Assembly (NCBI GenBank): GCA_965216135.1
Contig: CBDCFL010000024.1
Location: 1-64,000 of the forward strand
DNA length: 64,000 bases
Direction of reading: 5' to 3'
Source: CBDCFL01 sp965216135
GTDB taxonomy: Bacteria; Pseudomonadota; Alphaproteobacteria; Rhodobacterales; Rhodobacteraceae
Shown one piece after another: positions 1 to 8,725 of the stretch (position 1 is its first letter; each line of letters starts with the position of its first letter). The notes beneath the pieces were generated by a model. It searched no databases, was not told the origin of the DNA, and saw nothing but the letters and a program-made list of their open reading frames with translations. Made by a program: the position numbers and the translations under genes.

Positions 1-217
1 AGCGCCCGGACCTCCCCCGTCGTGCCAAAGACACGCTTCCAGCGTGACGAGGGCGCTTCGCTTCCCACACCTCGGTTCAGGCGATTCCCTCGGTATTACA
101 TACGGACCAGATTGCCAGCCACTTTCCCGGGCGAAGCGAACACCAAACCCCTTGACCTCAACCAGCCTTGAGGAACTACCCTCCCCCAAATCAACCCCAA
201 CACCCCGGAGCACCCCG

Positions 218-526
218 ATGATCTACCATGTCCGCGCCACCCTGCGCCCCGAGACCGCCGCCGTCCTGCTGGCCAAACTCACCGACGGCACCATCGCCAG
301 CCAGCGCCCGGACGGGGCCGAGCTGGTGGCCTCGATGAACCGCGCCGTTATCACCGAGCAGGGCCAGGTCGAATGGTCCGAGACATGTTTTTGCGCGACC
401 CCGCTCTTGCACGAGCGCACCACCGTGCTGGACGGGCATTTCGACAACCTCACCACCGAGCCGATCGCGGCGCATCAAAGTTACGCCGGTCAGCCGTTCA
501 TGGATCATCTGCGCGCGCTGGTCTAA
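218..526 (+). CDS. Small conserved hypothetical protein (102 aa)
   Basis: I do not recognise a named family. An upstream extension of the frame exists, but the ATG at 218 is preferred because it follows a GGAG (207-210) at normal spacing and the extension is low-complexity and proline/serine rich. The protein starts MIYHVRATLRPETAA, has an alternating beta/alpha look, contains a CFC pair in the middle and no membrane segment or signal peptide, so it is probably cytosolic. It ends 200 bp from the convergent rpsO. The short gap after it holds a tandem GACAGATGTC repeat (586-606) and no obvious gene. Function unknown; the reading frame itself is fairly secure. Confidence 0.6.
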   Translation: MIYHVRATLRPETAAVLLAKLTDGTIASQRPDGAELVASMNRAVITEQGQVEWSETCFCATPLLHERTTVLDGHFDNLTTEPIAAHQSYAGQPFMDHLRALV

Positions 527-728
527 CCCACCGCACGCGCCGTTAACCGGGACCAAAGCGGCGGGACTCTGTCCAACAGAAAGCCGACAGATGTCCGACA
601 GATGTCAGACAGGCCAAATCCCTGATTTTACGGCGTTAACACATGTTTCGCCGCATTTGGGACGGGCACGGCAAAACCCCGGCCAAATGCCCGCGTTTCA
701 TTCGTTCAATAGTGGGCGAAAAGCAGCG

Positions 729-998
729 TTACCGGCGCAGACCCAGACGCTTGATCAGATCCTGATAGCGCGTCTCATCCTTGGTTCGCGTATAGTCCAA
801 AAGCTTGCGGCGTTGCGCCACCAGCTTCAATAGCCCACGCCGCGAATGATTGTCTTTCTTGTGGGTTTTGAAGTGCTCGGTCAGCGTGGCAATCCGGCTG
901 GACAGAACCGCAACCTGAACTTCCGGCGAACCGGTGTCGCCGTCTTTGGTCGCGAACTCTTTCATCAGGCGTGTTTTTTCTTCAGCAGTGATCGACAT
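729..998 (-). CDS. rpsO: 30S ribosomal protein S15
   Basis: The 89-aa product matches the universal S15 length. It starts MSITAEEKTRLMKEFA and has the family hallmarks GSPEVQVA near residue 25, the LTEHFKTHKKDNHSRRGL block at about residues 38-55, and a C-terminus ending YQDLIKRLGLRR. S15 binds the central domain of 16S rRNA early in small-subunit assembly. The start is fixed by a strong AAAGGAGA ribosome binding site just upstream on the minus strand; the frame stays open further upstream but that extension is not S15. Its usual neighbours truB and pnp are not visible in the window, and no clear terminator is seen in the 200 bp after the stop. Confidence 0.97.
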   Translation of the reverse strand: MSITAEEKTRLMKEFATKDGDTGSPEVQVAVLSSRIATLTEHFKTHKKDNHSRRGLLKLVAQRRKLLDYTRTKDETRYQDLIKRLGLRR

Positions 999-1340
999 CG
1001 GGGTCTCCTTTCTGCGTTCTTGGAACCTGGTGATGTCAGGAAAGCCCTGAAATTCCAGGTGGTTATGGCGCAAGCCGGGATGTCGTCCAGCAAAGCCCGT
1101 GGAGGGGTCCAGCCGCACGGATGCGCGGGCCGGATGCGGGCGTATATGCAATATCGCCGTGGATGGAAAGCGAATTCTGATTGCGGTTGAGGCGGCCATT
1201 TGCGACCGCTAAGCCCCGTTCGGTTTCGGCGAAAATCCGCCAATGCCGTGTGCCAGACTTCATCGGATTGTGCAGGCGCGCTACCTTATCGCCGCGATAC
1301 GTTTCCGAGTTTGTTCACACCTTTAGAAAGTTGCATCGCC
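999..1340. other. Divergent intergenic region rpsO / hypothetical
   Basis: A 342-bp gap between two divergent genes. It must hold the rpsO promoter and leader, but I cannot pick out a convincing -35/-10 pair. The open frames here are overlapping extensions of rpsO or antisense shadows. No RNA gene or repeat was recognised. Confidence 0.4.
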
Positions 1341-1871
1341 ATGGATAGTCTTTCCGCTCTTGTGCTCGTCTTCGCCCTCACCGTCCCCATGGTCGCGTTG
1401 CTTCCCGCACGCCGACTGGCAGTTTCAGCGCAGCGTCAGCCGAGCCACCTGGCCTCGGCAAACCACATCGTGGCGGCTGACACTGACTCTGCGACGATCA
1501 CCTCAGTACTTGGTAAGCTGGCCGGGCTCGAAGGCAATGTGAAAAATATCTTTGCCGATGAACCACTTGCGATCGAACGGCCGGCCCCGATGCTCGTTCA
1601 GACAAGCGACGGATCGGGCAGAACCATCACGCTGGATATGACTGCCTGGTGCGGCCACTCAAAAAACAACCCACAGGTCATTCGCGATTTCGACAGCGAC
1701 AGCGACCGTCTGTTTCTGGTTCAGCCGTCGCAACATGATATGCCGGCGATCAAGCTCACCAAAACCCGGCAGGGGACCACTGTCCTTTGCACAGGCAAGA
1801 AATTAATCGCCGCTTTTCCAGGGCTTAAGGGCGAGGCCGAGATTGACATGATCCTGCTGGACGCCGATTGA
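1341..1871 (+). CDS. Hypothetical exported protein (176 aa)
   Basis: The product begins MDSLSALVLVFALTVPMVALL, a hydrophobic stretch without a clear lipobox, which suggests a signal peptide or N-terminal anchor. The rest is soluble and mildly acidic, ending AEIDMILLDAD. Two cysteines (in TAWCGHS and TVLCTGK) could form a disulfide in the periplasm. The ATG at 1341 is chosen because the hydrophobic segment starts right after it; the in-frame extension back to 1200 has no membrane-protein character. The next gene is a second exported hypothetical in the same direction about 140 bp on. No family recognised and no function assigned. Confidence 0.55.
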   Translation: MDSLSALVLVFALTVPMVALLPARRLAVSAQRQPSHLASANHIVAADTDSATITSVLGKLAGLEGNVKNIFADEPLAIERPAPMLVQTSDGSGRTITLDMTAWCGHSKNNPQVIRDFDSDSDRLFLVQPSQHDMPAIKLTKTRQGTTVLCTGKKLIAAFPGLKGEAEIDMILLDAD

Positions 1872-2010
1872 GCCGCGCTGCACGCCGTTAACCACGATTC
1901 CAATAACCTCGCTATCGCCTAACTTTCGGCCGCCCAGCACGGCGGTTCTTTGATAGGTTAGACGCGGGTGTAGGGCGTTTGGGCGCAAGCGATTGCTTGC
2001 GAATTGCAAG

Positions 2011-2730
2011 ATGTGGATGACCGGACTGTTGCTTTTGCCGTTGGCGATCTTTCCTGATTTTGGATCTGACGACGAACGCGACAACGATGAAGACGAGTTT
2101 GGCGATGATCAGCTCGCTCTGGAAAACCAAACCGACATCCATCAGCCAAACATCACCGACGATGTAGCAAGTGGTGAGCCTTACGAGGGCGCTGTTTTGC
2201 AACCGGAACCCGATGAGCCCGACGAACCCGGCGGCCAGGACATCGCAATTGATCCGCTGCTGCCGCACATTGAAGACGACGATCCATTCTCCGGACAGCG
2301 CTTCGATCAGATGCAGCACACCGATACCGATCCAGCCGGGACGGAAAATTCGGATTACGGCCAAGCCGAAATTCATCAGCCTGGCGGCACCGGCCCCGGC
2401 CCCTCTGGTATTCAGGACGGGATCAATCCCGGTGGGCAAGAGATACCGGATCACGCTGCCGCACTTGATGCACCTGATGGCAACGCCGACCATACGGGCA
2501 ATCTGGATAACGGTTCCGATGATCCCGTCGAAATACCGGACTTTGAAACATCCGCGGATGTCTTTGAAATAACGCTTGAGCCTGGTGGCGATGCCACCGA
2601 CGTCGACATTGGTGTGACCCCGTCAGCCGACGGTGAAGATGGCGAGGTTTATTTGAATGACGATCTGATCGCGGTCCTGAAAGGCGCGCCTGATGCGACA
2701 GTGGCAAATGTCGCACTGGTATTCAGTTAA
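2011..2730 (+). CDS. Very acidic exported hypothetical protein (~239 aa)
   Basis: After a short N-terminal hydrophobic segment (MWMTGLLLLPLAIFPDFG), the protein is dominated by Asp, Glu, Pro and Gly, with stretches such as SDDERDNDEDEFGDD. It has almost no basic residues. The C-terminal ~60 residues (GEDGEVYLNDDLIAVLKGAPDATVANVALVFS) form a separate domain resembling the small beta-rich tails that recur in secreted Roseobacter-group calcium-binding proteins; that resemblance is from memory. The start is uncertain: 2011 and 2017 are ATGs, and a TTG at 1993 is in frame. It is probably secreted or cell-surface, perhaps Ca2+ binding; this is inference from composition. Confidence 0.55.
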   Translation: MWMTGLLLLPLAIFPDFGSDDERDNDEDEFGDDQLALENQTDIHQPNITDDVASGEPYEGAVLQPEPDEPDEPGGQDIAIDPLLPHIEDDDPFSGQRFDQMQHTDTDPAGTENSDYGQAEIHQPGGTGPGPSGIQDGINPGGQEIPDHAAALDAPDGNADHTGNLDNGSDDPVEIPDFETSADVFEITLEPGGDATDVDIGVTPSADGEDGEVYLNDDLIAVLKGAPDATVANVALVFS

Positions 2731-2739
2731 ACAGGCGGT

Positions 2740-4713
2740 TCAACGCCTTACCTCGGCTGCCGATTCTGGCTCGACCAGTTCAACGATGTCGAACATGATC
2801 CGGTTCAGTTCAAAGTCCTTGGGCGTGTAGATGCGCGCCACGCCCATTGCGCTCAGGGATGCGGCATCACTGTCCGGGATAATGCCACCGGCCACGACCG
2901 GTATGTGGCCTAGCCCATGCGACTGTAACAATTCGATCAACTCCTTGATGAGCGGAATATGGCTGCCTGACAGGATCGACAGGCCAATGATATGGGCGTT
3001 CTGATCCTGCGCCGCAGCGACGATTTCGTCCGGCGTCAGGCGAATGCCGTCATAGGATATGTCCATCCCGCAGTCGCGGGCCCGCGCGGCGATCTGTTCA
3101 GCACCGTTTGAATGACCGTCTAGGCCGGGCTTGGCGATGAGAAACTTCAGGCGGCGGCCCAGCCGGTCGGACACCGCGTCCACCGAGGCGCGAATTTCAT
3201 CCAATCCCTCGGTGCGGTTGGATGGTCTGGACGACACGCCGGTTGGCGCGCGGTATTGGCCGAATGCGGCGCGCACCACGTCGCCCCATTCGCCGGTGGT
3301 GGCGCCGGCCTTGGCCGCGGCGATCGAGGGTGGCATGATGTTGGCGCCCGTTCGTGCGGCATCACGAACCGCGACAAGTGCCGCCTCGACGGCGGTCGCG
3401 TCGCGCGCACTTTTCCACGCGGCAAGACGTGCGATCTGGTCGCGCCCGGCAGCGGCATCCACGGTCATGATCGCATCCGCGCCGCCGGTGAGCGGGCTAT
3501 CCTCGCCGTCTTGCCAGCGGTTGACGCCGACGACTGTGGTCTCGCCGGCCTCGATGCGCCCGATGCGTTCGGAATTTGCTTCGACCAACCGCCCCTTCAT
3601 GTATTCGATCGCTTCGACCGCGCCGCCCATGGCGTCGATCTGCGCCAGTTCGGCGCGCGCGCCGTCTTTCAGTGCCTCAACCTTGGTGGCCACCACCGGG
3701 TTGCCGTCAAATAGATCGCCAAATTCCAGCAGATCGGTCTCGTAGGCCAAGATCTGCTGCATCCGGATCGACCATTGCTGATCCCAGGGGCGCGGCAGGC
3801 CCAGGGCTTCGTTCCATGCAGGCAGTTGCACAGCGCGGGCGCGGGCGTTTTTGGACAGCGTAACCGCCAGCGTTTCCAACAGGATACGATAGACGTTGTT
3901 CTCCGGTTGCTGCTCGGTCAGGCCAAGTGAATTGACCTGTACACCATAGCGAAAGCGGCGGTACTTGGCGTCCTCAACCCCGTAACGATCCCGCGTAATT
4001 TCGTCCCATAGCTCGACAAAGGCGCGCATTTTGCACATTTCGGTGACGAACCGGATGCCCGCATTTACGAAGAAGGAGATGCGACCGACCATCTCGGGGA
4101 AATCTTGCGCCGCGACCTTGCCCCGAAGATCGTCCAACACCGCACAGGCGGTGGCCAGCGCGTAAGCCAGCTCCTGTTCCGGCGTCGCGCCAGCCTCTTG
4201 CAAATGATAGGAACAGACGTTCATCGGGTTCCATTTGGGCAGATGTTCGCGGGTATATGCGGCCACGTCGGTTATCATTCGCAGGCTGGGTTTGGGCGGG
4301 CAGATATAGGTGCCGCGCGACAGGTATTCCTTGATTATGTCGTTTTGCACGGTGCCGGTCAGCTTGGCGACATCCGCGCCCTGTTCCTCAGCCACCGCGA
4401 TATAGAGCGCCAGCAGCCACGGGGCAGTGGCGTTGATGGTCATCGAGGTGTTCATCCGCTCCAGCGGGATGGCCTCGAAAAGGGCGCGCATATCGCCCAG
4501 ATGGCAGATGGGCACGCCGACCTTGCCAACCTCGCCGCGCGCCAGTTCGTGATCGCTGTCGTATCCGGTCTGGGTCGGCAGATCGAATGCAACGGAAAGG
4601 CCGGTTTGCCCTTTGGCCAGGTTCGCCCGATAGAGCGCATTGGACGCCGCAGCGGTTGAATGGCCCGAATACGTGCGGATCAGCCAGGGCTTGTCTTTTG
4701 CGGTCTTGGTCAT
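2740..4713 (-). CDS. ecm: Ethylmalonyl-CoA mutase
   Basis: This 657-aa adenosylcobalamin enzyme converts (2R)-ethylmalonyl-CoA to (2S)-methylsuccinyl-CoA in the ethylmalonyl-CoA pathway of acetyl-CoA assimilation. The N-terminal ~500 residues are the methylmalonyl-CoA-mutase TIM-barrel type (PWLIRTYSGHSTA, FDLPTQTGYDSDH, and a TINATAPWLLALY block). The C-terminal B12 domain shows the DxHxxG-type cobalamin motif (LDGHSNG near residue 534), then SILSGSH and VVAGGIIP. The length fits known Ecm proteins (~650 aa) and the single-subunit layout separates it from two-subunit mutases. ccr lies 2.5 kb away with an acyltransferase between them, a typical Rhodobacterales neighbourhood. The promoter must lie in the divergent gap, which holds a perfect palindrome (4775-4789). 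Confidence 0.95.
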   Translation of the reverse strand: MTKTAKDKPWLIRTYSGHSTAAASNALYRANLAKGQTGLSVAFDLPTQTGYDSDHELARGEVGKVGVPICHLGDMRALFEAIPLERMNTSMTINATAPWLLALYIAVAEEQGADVAKLTGTVQNDIIKEYLSRGTYICPPKPSLRMITDVAAYTREHLPKWNPMNVCSYHLQEAGATPEQELAYALATACAVLDDLRGKVAAQDFPEMVGRISFFVNAGIRFVTEMCKMRAFVELWDEITRDRYGVEDAKYRRFRYGVQVNSLGLTEQQPENNVYRILLETLAVTLSKNARARAVQLPAWNEALGLPRPWDQQWSIRMQQILAYETDLLEFGDLFDGNPVVATKVEALKDGARAELAQIDAMGGAVEAIEYMKGRLVEANSERIGRIEAGETTVVGVNRWQDGEDSPLTGGADAIMTVDAAAGRDQIARLAAWKSARDATAVEAALVAVRDAARTGANIMPPSIAAAKAGATTGEWGDVVRAAFGQYRAPTGVSSRPSNRTEGLDEIRASVDAVSDRLGRRLKFLIAKPGLDGHSNGAEQIAARARDCGMDISYDGIRLTPDEIVAAAQDQNAHIIGLSILSGSHIPLIKELIELLQSHGLGHIPVVAGGIIPDSDAASLSAMGVARIYTPKDFELNRIMFDIVELVEPESAAEVRR

Positions 4714-4774
4714 TGCGCTCGCAACATTCTTTCGTCAGCACGTGTTGTTGCGGAATTTCGTGATCCTGTCAACG

Positions 4775-4789
4775 TGCTGCACTGCAGCA
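4775..4789. promoter_or_regulatory. Perfect palindrome in the ecm / acyltransferase divergent gap (candidate PhaR-type operator)
   Basis: TGCTGCA-C-TGCAGCA is a 7-1-7 perfect inverted repeat. It contains CTGC-N3-GCAG, which I recall as the binding pattern described for PhaR of Rhodobacter. PhaR-type regulators sense acetyl-CoA/PHB state. Assignment to PhaR is inference; the palindrome itself is certain. Confidence 0.5.
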
Positions 4790-4832
4790 TGCCGGGATTT
4801 ACGGGGGCTGAAATAAGTGACAGTTTCGCCCG

Positions 4833-6197
4833 ATGAACCAAACCGTCACCATGCCGCTGTGGCTATTGATCCTGATCCTGGCTCTTGCGCTGGTTACGTT
4901 TTCGTCACATTTCTTCTTGCCCTCGATCCGCTGGTATTTCCGCCGCCGGATGGAGCGCGTTGTGGCCCGCCTGAATACCCGCCTGCAGCGCCCCATCGAG
5001 CCGTTCAAACTTTTGCGCCGTCACGATATGATCATGCGGCTCAGCTACGACCCGCAAATCATCGAGGCGGTGGCCGAACATGCCGCCGAGACCGGCCTGC
5101 GCGAGGATGTCGCTTTTCAGGAGGCGCAGCGCTATGCCCGTGAGATCGTGCCCTCATTCAGCGCATCCGCTTATTTCGGCTTTGCCATATGGTTTGCGCG
5201 CCTGATCAGCCGCGCCTTTTATCGGGTGCGCGTTGGCGAGTTCGACCGTGCTGCTCTGGACGCGATCGACCCCCATGCGACGGTGATATTCATCATGAAC
5301 CACCGCTCGAACATGGATTACGTGCTGGTCACATATCTGGCCGCGCGGCGCGGGGCCTTGTCTTACGCAGTGGGCGAATGGGCGCGGGTCTGGCCACTTT
5401 CGCGCCTGATCAAGGCGATGGGGGCCTATTTCATTCGCCGTAAATCGCGCAACGCGCTCTATCGCCGGGTGCTGGCGCGCTATGTGCAGATGGCAACGGC
5501 CGCAGGCGTGGCGCAGGCGGTTTACCCAGAGGGCGGCCTCAGTTTGAACGGGCGGGTTGGTGAGGCGAAGTTGGGCCTGTTAAATTACATCGTATCGGAT
5601 TTTTCGCCTGATGGAGGGCGCGATGTGGTGTTCGTGCCGGTGGCGCTGAATTATGACCGGGTGCTTGAGGACCGGGTATTGCTTGCGGCGGCGACGTCCG
5701 GGCAGCGCAAATTCCGCTTTTCGTGGCGCCCGGCGCTGGGTTATTTCGTGCGTCATATTTGGCAGCGGCTGACCGGCAGGTTCATTCGTTACGGCTATGC
5801 GGCGGTCAGTTTCGGAACGCCGATTTCGCTGGCCGAGTTTTCCAAGGGCAAAAAAGGTGATGTCACCAAGGCGCTGGGGCGCGAGGTGATGAAACGCATC
5901 CGCGCGATCGTGCCCGCATTGCCGGTGCCGCTGGTTGCCAGCTGCATCGTGGCGGCAGGCGGCTCGGTCACCCGCGACGGGCTGGAAAAAACCGTGGCCG
6001 AAAGGATTGGAACGATGCGTGCGCGCGGTGTGCATGTCGGGGTGATCAGTGCTGATGTGAGCGAGGAAGTTACGGTTGCGGTCAATCATCTGCTGATGCG
6101 CCGCGTGATCAGCGAAGGCGCTGACGGCATCCACGCAAATCCTGACGATTGGTCGCTGCTGGAATACTACGCCGCCTCGATCGCGCAGCATTCATGA
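4833..6197 (+). CDS. PlsC-type 1-acylglycerol-3-phosphate acyltransferase family protein
   Basis: The 454-aa product has an N-terminal membrane segment (residues ~8-30) followed by a positively charged linker. The acyltransferase signature is present: NHRSNMD with His157 and Asp162 (the HX4D catalytic pair), and VYPEGG near residue 235 (motif III, phosphate binding). It is longer than standard PlsC (~240 aa) and closer to GPAT-like acyltransferases, with a ~200-residue C-terminal extension of unknown role. It probably transfers acyl groups to a glycerol-phosphate lipid at the inner membrane. It is divergent from ecm, and genes of this type sit beside ecm/ccr in relatives. The start ATG lacks a strong Shine-Dalgarno sequence. 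Confidence 0.8.
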   Translation: MNQTVTMPLWLLILILALALVTFSSHFFLPSIRWYFRRRMERVVARLNTRLQRPIEPFKLLRRHDMIMRLSYDPQIIEAVAEHAAETGLREDVAFQEAQRYAREIVPSFSASAYFGFAIWFARLISRAFYRVRVGEFDRAALDAIDPHATVIFIMNHRSNMDYVLVTYLAARRGALSYAVGEWARVWPLSRLIKAMGAYFIRRKSRNALYRRVLARYVQMATAAGVAQAVYPEGGLSLNGRVGEAKLGLLNYIVSDFSPDGGRDVVFVPVALNYDRVLEDRVLLAAATSGQRKFRFSWRPALGYFVRHIWQRLTGRFIRYGYAAVSFGTPISLAEFSKGKKGDVTKALGREVMKRIRAIVPALPVPLVASCIVAAGGSVTRDGLEKTVAERIGTMRARGVHVGVISADVSEEVTVAVNHLLMRRVISEGADGIHANPDDWSLLEYYAASIAQHS

Positions 6198-6239
6198 TGC
6201 AAGTGCGGCATTTTGCGAAGAACCGCGCGCACTGCCTAG

Positions 6240-7076
6240 GGGGTGTTGACGTTCATCGTGTTTGAATGACGATTGCAGCAAGCGAGATGAATGCTTTGAA
6301 GCTGTCATCTGTTTTGCAGGAACGCATTGCGATCCCTCTGTATTCCTTCAGCTTTCCGAAGAAGTTTTCGACCAGGTGACGCCATTTGTAGGTGTGGCGG
6401 TCGAACTCCGCCGGGAAGCGGCGGTTTGATTTTGGAGGGATTACCGGCTCGATCCCGGCACTGGTCAGCGCTTCGCGCAGCCAGTTCGCGTCGAAGGCAC
6501 GGTCGGCGAGAAACTGGTCGCAGGTGAGGCCCTCGATCAGTGCGGCGGTACCCCGCAGGTCATGCGCCTGACCGGGCAGAAGGCGGAAGTCGATCAGATT
6601 GCCGAGCGCGTCCGTCAGAGCCATGATCTTTGTCGTTATCCCGCCGCGAGAGCGTCCGATGGCTTGGCTTGGAGTCCCCCTTTTGCGCCCTGACCGTGTC
6701 GGTGGACTTTGACGATACTACCGTCGATCATCGTGTATTCGAAGTCTGCATCTTCGGCTAATACCCTGAACATACGATAGAAAGCGTCGGCCCTCACCCA
6801 CCTTCGGAAGCGCTTGAACACGCTGTTCCAGCGCCCGAACTCTTCCGGCAGGTCGCGCCAGGGGCATCCGGTCCGCGAGATCCAGAGAACTGCCTCGACA
6901 AACCGGCGCGGGTCAGGGCCGGTGCGACCGGGGTCGCATTCCCGGCCAAGGCAGTGCGGTGCGATGACAGCCCATTGGGCGTCGGTCAGAACTGTGCGGA
7001 TCAAGGCTGCTCTCCTCTGTTTGCAACCTTGAATCAGTCATCAGCCGATTTGGGAATCCCTAAACGTCAACAAGCC
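6240..7076 (-). mobile_element. IS5-family element, IS427 group
   Basis: An 837-bp element. The inverted ends read GG(G/C)(G/T)TGTTGACGTT and sit inside CTAG on both sides (6236-6239 and 7077-7080). CTAG is palindromic, so it may be the target duplication or part of the ends. It holds two overlapping transposase frames and lies in the gap between the acyltransferase and ccr, its edge 118 bp from the ccr start. Confidence 0.88.
6253..7004 (-). CDS. IS5-family (IS427) transposase, orfA/orfB joined by frameshift
   Basis: orfA (6636-7004, 122 aa, MIRTVLTDAQWAVIAPH) has the DUF4096-type N-terminal domain and the first catalytic Asp in TMIDGSIVKVH. orfB (in another frame, to 6253) carries LADRAFDANWL and the C-terminal VENFFGKLKEYRGIA with the catalytic Glu region. 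The two join at a slippery A4G5 run (6676-6684), the usual -1 frameshift site for this group. Both frames look intact, so the element may be active. The transposase cuts and pastes the IS; it has no role in the flanking metabolism. Confidence 0.88.
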
Positions 7077-7197
7077 CTAGTCATATAATTACAAAATAGC
7101 CCTTTTCCTGATTGCAATATTTCGCTCTCAGAACTATTCCACAGAGAAATGACACCGCATTCTGCGCTGCGGCATGAGCGAAAGGGAACTGGGGATT

Positions 7198-8484
7198 ATG
7201 GCACTCGATACCGACGCGGCAAGCTATAAAGCGCCCGAAAAGGATCTCTATGAGCTTGGCGAAATACCACCTATGGGGCACGTGCCGGCAAACATGTATG
7301 CCTGGGCGATCCGGCGCGAGCGCCACGGCGAGCCGGACAAATCGATGCAGGTCGAAGTCGTGGAAACGCCTACGCTCGACAGCCATCAGGTGCTGGTCTT
7401 GGTCATGGCCGCCGGGGTCAACTATAACGGCGTCTGGGCAGGCTTAGGCATCCCGATCAGCCCGTTTGATGTGCATAAAGCCGAATACCACATTGCCGGG
7501 TCGGATGCGTCCGGTATCGTCTGGGCGGTTGGCGACAAGGTCAAGCGCTGGAATGTGGGTGACGAGGTTGTGGTGCATTGCAATCAGGACGATGGCGACG
7601 ACGAGGAATGCAACGGCGGCGACCCGATGTTTTCGGCCAGCCAACGGATTTGGGGATACGAGACGCCCGACGGCTCTTTCGCGCAGTTCACGCGCGTGCA
7701 GGCGCAGCAGCTTATGCCACGCCCCAAGCATCTGACATGGGAAGAAAGCGCGTGTTATACGCTGACGCTGGCGACTGCCTACCGGATGCTGTTCGGCCAC
7801 CATCCCCATGAACTGAAGCCGGGGCAGAACGTGCTGGTCTGGGGTGCATCGGGGGGTCTCGGGTCTTTCGCGATCCAGCTGATCAATACCGCCGGGGGCA
7901 ATGCCATTGGCGTCATCAGCGACGAAGGCAAGCGCGACTTTGTCATGAGCCTCGGCACCAAGGGCGTGATCAATCGCAAGGATTTCAACTGTTGGGGCCA
8001 ATTGCCCAGGGTCAACACCGACGAATTCAAGGCCTGGTTTGGCGAAGTACGTAAATTCGGCAAGGCGATCTGGGACGTCACCGGCAAGGGCAACAACGTC
8101 GATCTGGTGTTTGAACATCCGGGCGAGGCGACATTTCCGGTTTCCACCTTCGTTTGCAAAAAGGGCGGCATGGTGGTGATCTGCGCGGGCACAAGCGGAT
8201 ATAACCTGACGATGGACGCACGTTACGTCTGGATGCACCAGAAACGCATCCAGGGGTCACACTTTGCGCATCTGAAACAGGCGGCGGCGGCCAACAAGCT
8301 GATGGTCGAGCGCCGGATCGATCCTTGCATGTCCGAGGTCTTTCCCTGGGCCGAGATACCGGCGGCACATCTGAAGATGCTGCGCAATGAACACAAGCCC
8401 GGCAATATGGCGGTTCTGGTTCAGGCACCGCGCACCGGATTACGCACGCTAGAGGATGTGTTGGAAGCCGGGCCGGCGGCTTAG
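7198..8484 (+). CDS. ccr: Crotonyl-CoA carboxylase/reductase
   Basis: This 428-aa MDR-superfamily enzyme reductively carboxylates crotonyl-CoA with NADPH and CO2 to ethylmalonyl-CoA, the committed step of the ethylmalonyl-CoA pathway. Family features: KDLYELGEIPPMGHVP at the N-terminus, AGVNYNGVWAGLG, the HVSDASG-equivalent IAGSDASGIVW, the HCNQDDGDDEECNGGDPMFS insert that separates Ccr from simple quinone reductases, and the NADP-binding VWGASGGLGSFAIQL near residue 215. The length matches known Ccr (~430 aa). The ATG at 7198 follows GGGAACTGGGGATT; a longer in-frame start at 7174 is less likely. An imperfect CTGC-N3-GCGG (7162-7172) lies just upstream. The IS at 6240-7076 now bounds its promoter region. 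Confidence 0.95.
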   Translation: MALDTDAASYKAPEKDLYELGEIPPMGHVPANMYAWAIRRERHGEPDKSMQVEVVETPTLDSHQVLVLVMAAGVNYNGVWAGLGIPISPFDVHKAEYHIAGSDASGIVWAVGDKVKRWNVGDEVVVHCNQDDGDDEECNGGDPMFSASQRIWGYETPDGSFAQFTRVQAQQLMPRPKHLTWEESACYTLTLATAYRMLFGHHPHELKPGQNVLVWGASGGLGSFAIQLINTAGGNAIGVISDEGKRDFVMSLGTKGVINRKDFNCWGQLPRVNTDEFKAWFGEVRKFGKAIWDVTGKGNNVDLVFEHPGEATFPVSTFVCKKGGMVVICAGTSGYNLTMDARYVWMHQKRIQGSHFAHLKQAAAANKLMVERRIDPCMSEVFPWAEIPAAHLKMLRNEHKPGNMAVLVQAPRTGLRTLEDVLEAGPAA

Positions 8485-8685
8485 AAATAAACCGAATCGT
8501 TTAGTTCTGGCGGACATGAACCTGATCAAAAAGACAGGTCTGTCTTACTGATTTCGAAATATCAAAATGATGCAGACACGAGCCTCGCCATTATTGGGGA
8601 GTTTTTTTAGTGAATTTCAATGGATAGGCGGTTCGTGATATAGTTGTATTTACCTTCTGTTAACCAATCTTAAAGAGAATCACCC
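8485..8685. other. Intergenic region after ccr
   Basis: About 200 bp of AT-rich sequence with no recognised gene. The first half may hold the ccr terminator, though no strong hairpin plus T-run is visible. The second half leads into the start of a disrupted gene at 8686. Confidence 0.35.
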
Positions 8686-8725
8686 ATGGCAAATGAATGG
8701 ATTATAGACGTGATCGCGGACCTCA

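Noticed and set aside
586..606. Tandem GACAGATGTC repeat after the first gene
   Set aside because: Only two units; too short to claim a functional array or CRISPR.
3131..3745. 204-codon plus-strand frame inside ecm, and similar long antisense frames in clpB, msrP, potA and the FMN glutamate-synthase-like gene
   Set aside because: They are shadows of high-GC coding sequence on the other strand, with low-complexity Arg/Pro/Ala composition and no family character.
7100..7130. TTGCAA-containing stretch upstream of ccr as a short-chain fatty acyl-CoA regulator site
   Set aside because: Only a partial match to the TTTGCAAA-type site I recall; too weak to annotate.
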